Assembly (NCBI GenBank): GCA_937957975.1
Contig: CALFFK010000066.1
Coordinates: forward strand, 1 to 64,000
Length of the DNA: 64,000 nt
Direction of reading: 5' to 3'
Source: an uncultured Neomegalonema sp.
GTDB lineage: Bacteria; Pseudomonadota; Alphaproteobacteria; Rhodobacterales; Rhodobacteraceae
Shown: positions 1 to 9,615 of the stretch, in pieces
Position numbering within the stretch: the stretch's first letter is position 1
Layout of the letters: each line of letters opens with the position of its first letter
Made by a program: the position numbers and the translations under genes
Notes under the pieces: generated by a model
Seen by the model: the letters and a program-made list of their open reading frames with translations, nothing else
Databases searched by the model: none
Told to the model about the DNA's origin: nothing

Positions 1-89
1 TCCATCGGCACGGTGGCATCTATCTGTAACTCGTGCAGGATACGCCGGTCGAGCGCATCAAGCACCGGTTTTGCCACTGTGGCAGTCAT
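1..89 (-). CDS. Lrp/AsnC-family transcriptional regulator, N-terminal fragment (runs off window)
   Basis: Reverse strand reads MTATVAKPVLDALDRRILHELQIDATVPMD, the typical LDxxDRRIL start of an Lrp HTH; truncated by window edge. Confidence 0.7.
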   Translation of the reverse strand, partial: MTATVAKPVLDALDRRILHELQIDATVPM

Positions 90-313
90 GTCTTTCCCCT
101 CCGGTCATTGGTCGGATTCAGGTTTACACATTGCATTTTCATTGCTCCGCCCTATGCGATCCGGTATCGGCTTTTTAGTGGGTAGTTAATTGGTACAGTG
201 TCACGGGACACATTCTGGCCCGGAAAATGCTTTAACCGGTTGATAACCACAAGCCGCCTCAAAAGCGGCTATTCGGCTTGACGCGACGAGGAAACGGCGG
301 TTCATATTCTGTG

Positions 314-2470
314 ATGAGTTCAAATCGTAATGCCCTGTATTCGCTCTCTGTTCTCATTATGGGACTCGCTGTGCCTGGGGCCGTTATGGCGCAAGGGACA
401 TCGACCCACGAGAGCACGCCGGTTTTTAGCCAATATGGCGGAGTTGGGCTATTAAAGACGCGCAGTGCTCGCATGGCGCAGGATTCCTCACTGACCGCCG
501 GGGTTGCCTGGAACCAGGCTCAACAGCGGTATTCATTGACCTTTCAGGCTGCCCCATGGCTTGAAACGACCTTCAGCTATTCCGGCTTTGATATTTCGCC
601 AACACAGGACACATTTGACCGCCAGTTCGACATCAAGATCAGGCTTTGGGAAGAACGGTTATACCTGCCGGAAGTCGCGATAGGCTTGCAGGATTTTCTG
701 GGAACAGGTCTTTTCTCCGGCGAATATATTGTTGCCAATAAACGGTTCGGCCCGCTCGACCTGTCTTTGGGGGTAGGGTGGGGGCGCCTTGCTGACCGCG
801 CTGTCGCCCGGAATCCGATTGCCAGTCTCAGTGATCGGTTTCGCACACGGGACAATTTTTCAGGGCAGGGCGGTGAGGTCAATATTGATCTCTTTCAGGG
901 CAGGGATGTTGGGCTTTTCGGCGGGGTGATCTACGATACTCCCATCGACGGGCTTCGCGTCATTGCCGAATATGACAGCGACAGGAATGGCAGCGTCGAT
1001 GGCCTCGATGACAATCCGTTCAATTTCGGCCTTGTCTATAATGTATCCCCCGGTGTCCAGCTTGGCGCATCATATCTGGCGCAGGATGAGGTTACTCTAT
1101 CGGCTTCGTTTTCGACGGTCACAGGTGAATGGTCGCGAGACACTCCACCTGGCGATTCGCCCCCTTCCTTCTATTCGCGCACGCAACTGGATGATGCGGA
1201 TGGAGGTAAGGACGGGTTAGTCGCCCCTATCCAACCTTTGCTTTCCACGCCGGTATCGCGGGCTGAATTGCCTGCAACGCTGGAAAATTCCCTTCGGGGC
1301 GAGGGTCTCACCTTACACCGAATTCAAACTGGCCCGGATGCGATCCGCATCGTTATCGGTAATGATCGGTATCGCTCCCATGCCAAAGGCGTCGGGCGTG
1401 CAGTGCGTATCCTTTCCCGGTATGCTCCTGCCGAGATCAATATTTTTCAGGTTGCCATCGACCAGCGTGGAATCGAATCAGCCGAGTTTTACTTTGATCG
1501 AAACCAGCTCGAAGCCTCCGCTTCCGAAGTTGGATACTCTGTCGCTCCTCCATCATTGTCGTTCGCTTATATCACGCCGGGTAGTCGCCCCGTAGGTGGC
1601 GACGAGATGGTCTTCAACGAATATCCTGATTTTAACTACGACATCGGGCCTGATCTCCGTCTCAACACTTTCGACCCGGATGATCCGCTACGCGCGCAGC
1701 TGGATCTGGAATTCAATGCCAGTGTCGAGGTTCTTCGGGGACTCGTGTTCAGTACGTCAATCGCCACTGATCTCATTGGCAATTTCGATGACAATGATCG
1801 CGAATCCGACTCTGTACTGCCGCGCGTAAGAACCGAGTTTGCCAGATATAATGCCGAGACGGATATTGGTGTATACCGCCTGACAGGCGAATATCTCTTC
1901 AGCCCCCAGCCCAATCTGTATGCTAAAGTCAATGTTGGTCTGCTTGAGCGTATGTTTGGTGGTGTTGGCGGGGAGTTGCTGTGGCGACCACCGAACTCCC
2001 GACTCGCCTGGGGTCTTGAAGCCCATTACGTGAGACAACGTGATTTCGATACGCTGTTCTCATTTCAGGATTATGACGTGTTTACAGGCCATGCCAGCGT
2101 TTATTGGGACACGCCCTATAACAACTGGAATGTCGCGCTTCATGCCGGACGGTATCTCGCCGGAGACTGGGGTGGCACGCTCGAAGTCAAACGGCGCTTC
2201 CCGAATGGATGGGAAGTCGGGGCATTTGCAACGATTACGGATGTACCATTCGATGAATTCGGTGAAGGCAGTTTCGATAAGGGACTGACGCTGCGTATTC
2301 CCTTCGATTGGGGATTGCCACGCGATACGCAATCTGCCGGTAACGTCAATCTACGCCCGGTTCAACGTGATGGTGGACAGCGTTTGAACGTACCTTCGCG
2401 TCTTTTCGGCCTGACCCAGCCGACTGGACGGGGTGAAATTGCTTCGCAATGGGCAACTTTCGCCCACTGA
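314..2470 (+). CDS. YjbH-domain outer-membrane/exopolysaccharide-associated protein
   Basis: ORF 278..2470, likely ATG at 314 followed by signal peptide; YjbH-like text (ISPTQDTFDRQFDIKIRLWEE..., GTGLFSGEYIVANKRFGPLDLSLGVGWGRL) and C-terminal beta-strand-rich region. Confidence 0.85.
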   Translation: MSSNRNALYSLSVLIMGLAVPGAVMAQGTSTHESTPVFSQYGGVGLLKTRSARMAQDSSLTAGVAWNQAQQRYSLTFQAAPWLETTFSYSGFDISPTQDTFDRQFDIKIRLWEERLYLPEVAIGLQDFLGTGLFSGEYIVANKRFGPLDLSLGVGWGRLADRAVARNPIASLSDRFRTRDNFSGQGGEVNIDLFQGRDVGLFGGVIYDTPIDGLRVIAEYDSDRNGSVDGLDDNPFNFGLVYNVSPGVQLGASYLAQDEVTLSASFSTVTGEWSRDTPPGDSPPSFYSRTQLDDADGGKDGLVAPIQPLLSTPVSRAELPATLENSLRGEGLTLHRIQTGPDAIRIVIGNDRYRSHAKGVGRAVRILSRYAPAEINIFQVAIDQRGIESAEFYFDRNQLEASASEVGYSVAPPSLSFAYITPGSRPVGGDEMVFNEYPDFNYDIGPDLRLNTFDPDDPLRAQLDLEFNASVEVLRGLVFSTSIATDLIGNFDDNDRESDSVLPRVRTEFARYNAETDIGVYRLTGEYLFSPQPNLYAKVNVGLLERMFGGVGGELLWRPPNSRLAWGLEAHYVRQRDFDTLFSFQDYDVFTGHASVYWDTPYNNWNVALHAGRYLAGDWGGTLEVKRRFPNGWEVGAFATITDVPFDEFGEGSFDKGLTLRIPFDWGLPRDTQSAGNVNLRPVQRDGGQRLNVPSRLFGLTQPTGRGEIASQWATFAH

Positions 2471-2549
2471 ATGTGACAGGCGACCAAGGTTGTATCATAC
2501 AAGATCACGCATCACCCGGATGTGTGGCCTGCATGACCGGAGGACAAAA

Positions 2550-3239
2550 ATGCCGTTAACAAGACAAGGCGCATGGCGCAGGGCTGCCATGGCTTTCGCC
2601 GGTGTTGTCGTCATTGCGGGACTGGCAGCTTGCTCTAATGGCAAGTTCAATTCCAACCCGGCCCTTGATCTGGGGCTGGACTATTTCGGGCTTGGCAAGA
2701 AACCTGCCCCCCTGCCGGAGCCGGAGCCTTCGATCGGGCCGCCTTTGCTCGTTGGATACAACGCTATCCGGGTCGGGATTCCAGGCGTTGGGCCGCGAGG
2801 GCAAAGCCTGTATTATGTTGCGCCGGATGGCGTTGAAATCGCGATGAACAATGGGTTTCTTACCCGTGTGATTGGTCTTGGGATCAATCTTGATGGCATG
2901 TACCTGCCTGTCGAAAGTCCCTACTTCAACGATTTCATCGGGTCGGCCCGTGAGCGGGTCGTCACGCAGCGGGTGGCAGAATATTTTCGCAAGGGGCGCA
3001 TAACCCGCGACAGCTATCGCTGTGCACTTTCTTTCGATGAAGGAGAGGGTAGTAAAGGTGTCATTAACGAAAAATGTAGCAGATTCTTCGGTGATTCGGG
3101 CTTTACGAACCGCTACTGGGTCGAGGGAGATCGCATTGTGTGCAGTACGCAATGGTTTCACCCTGATGGAGATTCATTGCAGTTTTTCGAAACCGTAGAA
3201 CAAGCGACAACCCTTGATTTGCGTCGGCAAGGGTGTTGA
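2550..3239 (+). CDS. YjbF-family lipoprotein
   Basis: Lipobox (VVVIAGLAAC) after ATG at 2550; YjbF-like segments (VAPDGVEIAMNNGFLTRVIGLGINLDGM, FTNRYWVEGDRIVCSTQWFHPDGDSLQF); next to YjbH-like gene. Confidence 0.75.
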   Translation: MPLTRQGAWRRAAMAFAGVVVIAGLAACSNGKFNSNPALDLGLDYFGLGKKPAPLPEPEPSIGPPLLVGYNAIRVGIPGVGPRGQSLYYVAPDGVEIAMNNGFLTRVIGLGINLDGMYLPVESPYFNDFIGSARERVVTQRVAEYFRKGRITRDSYRCALSFDEGEGSKGVINEKCSRFFGDSGFTNRYWVEGDRIVCSTQWFHPDGDSLQFFETVEQATTLDLRRQGC

Positions 3240-3342
3240 CAGGTAGTAGTGTGATGCACAGCACGACGCTTCAATGAAATCCGGTTCATTGTTTTGCGGA
3301 CCTGCATGCAAGACGATGGATGCGAGAGGGAAGACCTAACGA

Positions 3343-4698
3343 ATGACGGCATCGCGCAAACTTTTCGGAACGGATGGGATCAGGGGGCGTGCGAACGCTT
3401 ATCCGATTACTGCTGAGATCGCCATGAAGGTGGGAATGGCTGCGGGGCGGCATTTCACACGCGGCGCGCACCGGCATCGCGTTGTTATCGGAAAGGATAC
3501 GCGGCGTTCATCCTATATGCTGGAAACAGCGTTGACCGCCGGTTTTGCTTCGATGGGTCTAGATGTCACGACATTGGGGCCGGTTCCGACGCCTGCGGTC
3601 GGGATGTTGGTACGGTCATTGCGCGCTGATCTGGGCGTGATGATCTCTGCATCGCATAACCTGCACCATGACAACGGCATCAAATTGTTTGGGCCTGACG
3701 GGTTCAAGCTGTCTGATGATGTCGAGCGGATTATCGAAGCCTATGTCCACAATGGCACCGAGGAATTTCTGTCTCCACCCGAAACCCTGGGATCTGTCAA
3801 ACGTTTGGATGACGGTCGTGCGCGGTACATCGAATTCGCAAAATCAACATTGCCGCGCCGAATGAATTTCGACGGACTGCGGATTGTGGTGGATTGTGCG
3901 AATGGCGCTGCCTACCGCACCGCGCCGGATATGTTGTGGGAACTGGGCGCCGAAATCATCCCAATCGGGATTTCCCCAAACGGCCTTAACATTAATCACG
4001 AATGTGGCTCCACCAGCCCTTCGGCGGCGCAGGCAAAAGTGGTCGAGACTCGCGCTGATCTTGGTATTTGTCTCGATGGAGACGCTGATCGTGTTCATAT
4101 TATCGACGAGAAAGGCAAGCTCGTTGATGGCGATCAGATCATGGCACTTATCACCACCGCCTGGGCGCGGGACGGGCGCTTGCGGGGCGGTGGCCTTGTC
4201 TCGACCGTCATGTCCAATCTTGGGCTGGAACGGTATCTTGAAAGCAAGGATTTAACGCTTGAGCGCACCAAGGTCGGTGATCGTTATGTTGTCGAGCGGA
4301 TGCGCGCTGATGGATTTAATGTTGGTGGCGAACAATCCGGCCACGTCGTACTCAGCGATTTTGTTACAACGGGTGATGGGGCGATTACCGCGTTACAGGT
4401 GATCGCGGAAATTATGCGTTCAGGCAAATCAGCCAGCGATGTATGCAATTTCTTCGAACCTATGCCACAGGTGCTGGAGAATGTTCGCTTCAAACGTGAC
4501 TCGAAACCCCTTGAGGTTGAGTCGGTCCAGGCAGCCATCGCTAAGGGTGAGGAGCGACTAAATGGCTCCGGGCGATTGGTTATAAGGAAATCTGGTACAG
4601 AACCCGTTATCCGTGTTATGGGAGAGGGAGAGTGTCCCAACTTGGTTCATGAAGTCGTTAATGATATATGTGAATCGATAGAATCAGCGGCGACCTGA
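3343..4698 (+). CDS. glmM: phosphoglucosamine mutase
   Basis: [13 protein letters not shown] start, [23 protein letters not shown] active-site serine loop, LDGDADR metal loop, [15 protein letters not shown]. Confidence 0.95.
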   Translation: MTASRKLFGTDGIRGRANAYPITAEIAMKVGMAAGRHFTRGAHRHRVVIGKDTRRSSYMLETALTAGFASMGLDVTTLGPVPTPAVGMLVRSLRADLGVMISASHNLHHDNGIKLFGPDGFKLSDDVERIIEAYVHNGTEEFLSPPETLGSVKRLDDGRARYIEFAKSTLPRRMNFDGLRIVVDCANGAAYRTAPDMLWELGAEIIPIGISPNGLNINHECGSTSPSAAQAKVVETRADLGICLDGDADRVHIIDEKGKLVDGDQIMALITTAWARDGRLRGGGLVSTVMSNLGLERYLESKDLTLERTKVGDRYVVERMRADGFNVGGEQSGHVVLSDFVTTGDGAITALQVIAEIMRSGKSASDVCNFFEPMPQVLENVRFKRDSKPLEVESVQAAIAKGEERLNGSGRLVIRKSGTEPVIRVMGEGECPNLVHEVVNDICESIESAAT

Positions 4699-4767
4699 AT
4701 GTTATTTGGACACAGTACTGCCATTGTTTTCCTTATGACTCCGGGAGTTTAGTGGCGCTTTGAAATT

Positions 4768-6834
4768 TTGATGTTGCCTGACTTTAGGTTGCGTTGGTTG
4801 GGTAATGCGTTAAGACAGACACTCTTACGAATGTCTGGTTGGTCTTGTAACGATTGGTTGGGTAAAATGGTTCTGATTGATGAAAACGGTGCAAACAACC
4901 CTCTGAAACGAGCGTCTTTCGACATAGTAGCGATTTTTATGAGTGTCGTCATTTCGGCGCTTCTGATTCAGTCCATGAGTGGGCGGCCAAAGGACCCGAT
5001 TGAAATCCTGTCGATGGCAGTTGTTATCGGGGCGGTCCACAGTGGGTTTCTTTATTATTTCAAATGCTATCACTCTGCTTGGCGTTTTGTTTCGGCACAT
5101 GACGCTCTGTATTGTGTGGGAGCGGCGATTGCGGCCACCCTTGTGGCCATCTTCATTTGGTCGGATTCCCTTCCGGTTGCCGGGTGGCTTATCATGGGGT
5201 GCGGTGTTGCGCTGACAGCGATTGCCATTCGCTGCACTATGCGATTGTCGCGCAACTATGGATTGTTTGCAGCCAATTCGACTTTCAGGAATCCTTTGGG
5301 TCAGGTGCATCACGAGGTGCAACCCAAGCGGGTTCTTATGATCGGTTACGGGGAGAATCTCGAAACTTTCCTTCGCGCACAGCGTAATCGATGTGCTGAT
5401 TTCGAGATCGAAGGCATCATCAGTATCGGTCAACAGGATGTGGCGGCGAACCTGCGCGGTGTGCCTGTTCTTGGGGCGATCGGACAAATCGAGCAAATCG
5501 TGCAGGTTTTGCACGAAGAACGCCGCGCACCCGATATGCTTGTTTTGACGCGCGATGAGATGAAAGGTCGTGCGGTTGCGGAAATCCTGTCACTGATCGA
5601 TATGGTGGATGCGGAAATTGCGTGGTTGCCGCGCGCGGATCAGCTCGACACGGGCGGTGCGACACAGCTTCGCCCTATCAAGCTTGAGGATCTTCTGCCG
5701 CGACCTGCCAAATCTTTCGATGCCCATGCCTGCGAGAATCTGCTTTCAGGAGCGCGTATTCTTGTAACAGGGGCAGGCGGATCAATTGGATCAGAGCTGG
5801 TCCGTCAAATCGCTACACTTTCGCCCGGCGAAATGATTTTGGCCGACAGTTCCGAACACGCTCTCTACGAGATTGATCGGGAGATGGGGTTCGATTTTCC
5901 ACAGGTCGAACGGGTTTCCACGATTCTGGATGTGCGCGACCGCGACGCAGTTTATCGTCTGATGAAGTTGCGCCGTCCTGAATTTGTTTTCCATGCTGCT
6001 GCGCTCAAGCATGTGCCGATTGTTGAAGCACAACCATGCGAAGGGTTGATGACCAATGTAATCGGCTCGCAGAATGTTGCTGATGCAGCGGTGGCCGCCA
6101 AAGTACGCGCGATGGTTATGGTTTCGACTGACAAGGCCGTAAATCCAGCAAATGTGATGGGGGCAACCAAGCGGCTTGCGGAAGCATATTGTCAGGCGAT
6201 GGATGCCGACATGCGCGATCGGGGTGGTGATACCCGCTTCGTTACTGTGCGATTCGGCAATGTCCTTGGATCGAACGGGTCTGTTGTACCACTTTTCCAG
6301 CGTCAACTTGCCCAGGGCGGCCCCTTGACGGTGACGCATCCTGATGTCGAACGCTTCTTTATGACGATCCCCGAAGCGTCTCGCCTGATTTTGGAAGCGA
6401 TGTTGGCGGGTATGGATGGGGTGCAGACCGATCAGGGCATCTTCGTTCTTGATATGGGCAAGCCCGTGAAGATCACTGATTTGGCGCGGCAGGTTATCCG
6501 GTTGTCCGGTCTACGGCCTGACGTGGACGTGAAAATCGTCTATACCGGATTGCGCCCAGGTGAAAAGCTCTACGAAGAGCTGATGCATGAGACAGAGAAT
6601 CTGTTGGCGACGGATCATCCGAGCCTGATGGTTGCACAACCGCGCTTCGTGCAATTGAAGACCGTTCAGAATCAAATCAGCAATATCTCCGACGCGGCCC
6701 GAAAAGGCGATGCAGGTGAAGTTGTGCGTCTTCTCAAGGTCTTCATCCCTGAATTCGACGCGTCATCGACCGAAGCGAAGAAAGCACGGGACGACGCACC
6801 AAAGCTTGCAGTTGTCCGTGAGCAGGCGTCCTGA
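4768..6834 (+). CDS. nucleoside-diphosphate sugar epimerase/dehydratase (CapD/PglF/WbpM-like)
   Basis: N-terminal membrane segments, ILVTGAGGSIGSELVRQI Rossmann motif, FHAAALKHVPIVEAQPCEG, STDKAVNPANVMGATKRLAE; start codon uncertain. Confidence 0.9.
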   Translation: MMLPDFRLRWLGNALRQTLLRMSGWSCNDWLGKMVLIDENGANNPLKRASFDIVAIFMSVVISALLIQSMSGRPKDPIEILSMAVVIGAVHSGFLYYFKCYHSAWRFVSAHDALYCVGAAIAATLVAIFIWSDSLPVAGWLIMGCGVALTAIAIRCTMRLSRNYGLFAANSTFRNPLGQVHHEVQPKRVLMIGYGENLETFLRAQRNRCADFEIEGIISIGQQDVAANLRGVPVLGAIGQIEQIVQVLHEERRAPDMLVLTRDEMKGRAVAEILSLIDMVDAEIAWLPRADQLDTGGATQLRPIKLEDLLPRPAKSFDAHACENLLSGARILVTGAGGSIGSELVRQIATLSPGEMILADSSEHALYEIDREMGFDFPQVERVSTILDVRDRDAVYRLMKLRRPEFVFHAAALKHVPIVEAQPCEGLMTNVIGSQNVADAAVAAKVRAMVMVSTDKAVNPANVMGATKRLAEAYCQAMDADMRDRGGDTRFVTVRFGNVLGSNGSVVPLFQRQLAQGGPLTVTHPDVERFFMTIPEASRLILEAMLAGMDGVQTDQGIFVLDMGKPVKITDLARQVIRLSGLRPDVDVKIVYTGLRPGEKLYEELMHETENLLATDHPSLMVAQPRFVQLKTVQNQISNISDAARKGDAGEVVRLLKVFIPEFDASSTEAKKARDDAPKLAVVREQAS

Positions 6835-6898
6835 GCGTTAACGTTCCGACCCCCTTTTGCGCTCACGCTCGCATACGGAAAATCTCTCCTTGCTCAAT

Positions 6899-6935
6899 AA
6901 AAAAACCGCCCTCCGTAAAAGGGGGCGGTTTTTTG
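6899..6935. terminator. Rho-independent, probably bidirectional terminator
   Basis: AAAAAACCGCCCtccgtaaaagGGGCGGTTTTTT between convergent genes; A-tract and T-tract flank a GC stem. Confidence 0.85.
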
Positions 6936-7119
6936 TATGCACATCATAACAACAATAAAATGCGATCAGGTTGACGGTGCGGGTGCTCTAAAAAAATAGC
7001 GCATTTACTGATTACATACAGAGATGATGCCAGCGGCCCTACTCCCCCTCGTTACCATCATACCGCTTTCGCGGGTGATATGGCCAAGGTCGAATAGGGC
7101 CATCGCGGTGCTTGCCAGA

Positions 7120-8148
7120 TCAGAAGCCGACCCGCGCCCCCACGAGGATATTGTGGCTATCGACATCAATGTCTTCGCTATTGCCGTTCTCGGTGCGCAC
7201 TCCGGCATTGATGAAGCTCTGGTATCGGTACAGTGCTTCAAGGGCGACAGCATCGGTCAATTGATAGCTGACACCAGCATCGAGGTGATAACCGAAGGCT
7301 GTTGCGCTGTCGTCGAGTGCTGTGCCGGCACCACTAACGCCGTGGTCATCGAAATCGACCCGTCCGACGCCGATACCGCCACCGACTGTCAGGGCCAGGT
7401 TATCTGCAATGGGAATATCGCCATAGGCATTGACGAAGCCGTAGAGAACATTTGTATCGCCAGAGATGTCACCACCCCGGAAAGTGCCAACACCGCGAAT
7501 ACGCTGGGTATCCACTTCGGTTGCCTGATAGCCACCTTCGAGTTCGACCCGGTATCCCCAACCGCCCGCTGCCCGCGCGCCATAACCGGCGACAAGTGAG
7601 CCTGTGTAGCCGGGATCGTCATATTCACTACGAATACTCACCGGCGTAGTTCCGTTCTGGCCGTCAATGGCGAAGTCCGTGTCACGCGCAAAAACGATAC
7701 CTGCTCGTGCACCGACATAAAAGTTACTGGCCGTTCCGCCAAACACCGCAGGGTTCACAACGCCTTTGTTCACTGGCTGCGCGTAAGTGACGGTGGGTGC
7801 GGGGGCGGATGGAACAACGATATTATACGTCGTGTCCTGATTACTGGGGACAGTGTAGGTCTGATTGAAACCTGGAGTCGCTGTGACGGTGTTTGCACCG
7901 ACATTTGGTGTGGTTGTGACGATCCCCTGCGGTGAAACCTGATACTGGCCTCCCGTCTGCGTGCCCGTATTATAGGTCGTCCCCAGCGTTGGCTGTGAAC
8001 CGATCGTCAGGTTGCCATTTGCCGGAAGAGTCGTTGACTGCCCAACTGGCGTATAGACGCCATTGATATATACGCCCTGTGCGGCGGCGGTCACGGCATG
8101 GCCAAAGACTCCGACCAGGGCCGTACTTAGGAAAAGGTTGCGGATCAT
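7120..8148 (-). CDS. outer-membrane beta-barrel protein with Thr/Gly/Asn-rich N-terminal region
   Basis: Signal peptide, low-complexity N-terminal half (TTTPNVGANTVTATPG...), C-terminal Omp25-like barrel (FYVGARAGIVFA..., GYGARAAGGWGYRVELEGGYQ, terminal VGARVGF). Confidence 0.75.
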   Translation of the reverse strand: MIRNLFLSTALVGVFGHAVTAAAQGVYINGVYTPVGQSTTLPANGNLTIGSQPTLGTTYNTGTQTGGQYQVSPQGIVTTTPNVGANTVTATPGFNQTYTVPSNQDTTYNIVVPSAPAPTVTYAQPVNKGVVNPAVFGGTASNFYVGARAGIVFARDTDFAIDGQNGTTPVSIRSEYDDPGYTGSLVAGYGARAAGGWGYRVELEGGYQATEVDTQRIRGVGTFRGGDISGDTNVLYGFVNAYGDIPIADNLALTVGGGIGVGRVDFDDHGVSGAGTALDDSATAFGYHLDAGVSYQLTDAVALEALYRYQSFINAGVRTENGNSEDIDVDSHNILVGARVGF

Positions 8149-8319
8149 AAGATGCCTCTTTCACTGATATATGCTAGTGAAAATTGCAAATTTGGGGCGA
8201 AATAGCAAATTAGATCAAATTTTGTATTATGTATTTATTTTATACTTTCTTAAGATTGGTTAATAATTAATTTGTATATTTAATATTTACTTTGTTTGGA
8301 TTAATTTTAGTAGAATGTA

Positions 8320-9573
8320 TTATAATGCCCTCCATCCAATGTCCGAGCGGAAGAAACCGTTCTCCCATTGTATTGCATCCGTCGCCTCATAAGCACGATT
8401 GCGTGCAGCGGTAATATCAGGCCCAAGCGCAGTAATGCCGAGTACGCGTCCTCCGTTCGACAGGGTTACTCCGTCCTGTGCTTTTGTTCCGGCATGAAAG
8501 ATCAGGGTATCAGCATGTGCCCCTGCCTCATCCAGCCCCGAAATCGTATCGCCGCGCGTATAGGCACCCGGATAGCCCTGTGCCGCCATCACAACGGTCA
8601 GGCAGGAATCGCTTTTCCAGTTGAGAGGTTGATCTTTCAGCGTACCGTTCGCGCAATCGAGCAATACGGGTAAAAGATCGGTCACGAGCCGGGGCAGGAT
8701 GCACTGGCATTCCGGGTCGCCGAATCGGGCATTGAACTCAATGACCTTCGGTCCCTCTGCTGTCAGCATCAGACCAACATAAAGAACGCCGGAATAGGGC
8801 ATGCCACGCGCCCGCATTTCCGCGAGAACGGGGCTAACGATTCGTTCCATTACGACGCATTCAATTTCTGCTGTGAAGGCCGGGGCGGGCGAATAAGCAC
8901 CCATCCCTCCCGTATTCGGCCCGGTATCGCCGTCATGGGCGCGCTTGTGGTCCTGCGCCCCTGCGAGCGGCAACACTGTGTCCCCATCAGTCAGGACGAA
9001 GAAACTCGCTTCTTCCCCGACCAGCATCTCTTCCATCACGACCCGGCCACCACCGGGGCCGTCAAAGATGCTGTCGATGGCGTTCTGAGCATCCTGCATG
9101 GTCGTGGCGACGATCACCCCTTTACCAGCGGCAAGGCCATCGGCTTTCACAACGATGGGTGCGCCGTGCTGTTCAAGATATTCTTTCGCCGCATCCGGCG
9201 TGTCAAAGACGCCATAGGCTGCGGTTGGTGCGCCGCTGGCCACGCAGACTTCCTTGCTGAACGCTTTTGATATTTCCAGCATTGCTGCCGCCTGACTGGG
9301 GCCAAACACGGCTATTCCAGCCTCCCGCGCCGCATCAGAAACCCCCGCTGCGAGCGGCGCCTCTGGCCCGACAACCAATAAATCGATCATCTCGCGCCGA
9401 CAAAATCCTACGACGTCTTCCGCGCTTTCCACATCGAGGCCAACGCAGTCAGCAACGACTGAAATTCCAGCATTACCGGGGGCGCACCAGAGCCTTTCAA
9501 GTTTCGGACTTTGCGCAATCGACCAACACAACGCATGTTCGCGTCCGCCACCGCCCAGAACCAGTACCCGCAT
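8320..9573 (-). CDS. purD: phosphoribosylamine-glycine ligase
   Basis: MRVLVLGGGGREHALCW, VVKADGLAAGKGVIVA, GGMGAYSPAPAFT, EFNARFGDPECQ. Confidence 0.96.
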   Translation of the reverse strand: MRVLVLGGGGREHALCWSIAQSPKLERLWCAPGNAGISVVADCVGLDVESAEDVVGFCRREMIDLLVVGPEAPLAAGVSDAAREAGIAVFGPSQAAAMLEISKAFSKEVCVASGAPTAAYGVFDTPDAAKEYLEQHGAPIVVKADGLAAGKGVIVATTMQDAQNAIDSIFDGPGGGRVVMEEMLVGEEASFFVLTDGDTVLPLAGAQDHKRAHDGDTGPNTGGMGAYSPAPAFTAEIECVVMERIVSPVLAEMRARGMPYSGVLYVGLMLTAEGPKVIEFNARFGDPECQCILPRLVTDLLPVLLDCANGTLKDQPLNWKSDSCLTVVMAAQGYPGAYTRGDTISGLDEAGAHADTLIFHAGTKAQDGVTLSNGGRVLGITALGPDITAARNRAYEATDAIQWENGFFRSDIGWRAL

Positions 9574-9615
9574 CCGATTTCTCCCCATGGACCCCTAGTC
9601 CCGGCACGTTCTATG

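Noticed and set aside
7024-7599. 191-aa plus-strand ORF opposite the beta-barrel gene
   Set aside because: Minus-strand reading has signal peptide and barrel strands; this is its complement.
8160-8340. AT-rich stretch upstream of the beta-barrel gene, considered as a replication or integration site
   Set aside because: No iterons, DnaA boxes or att-like repeats that I could identify; adequately explained as promoter/5' intergenic DNA.
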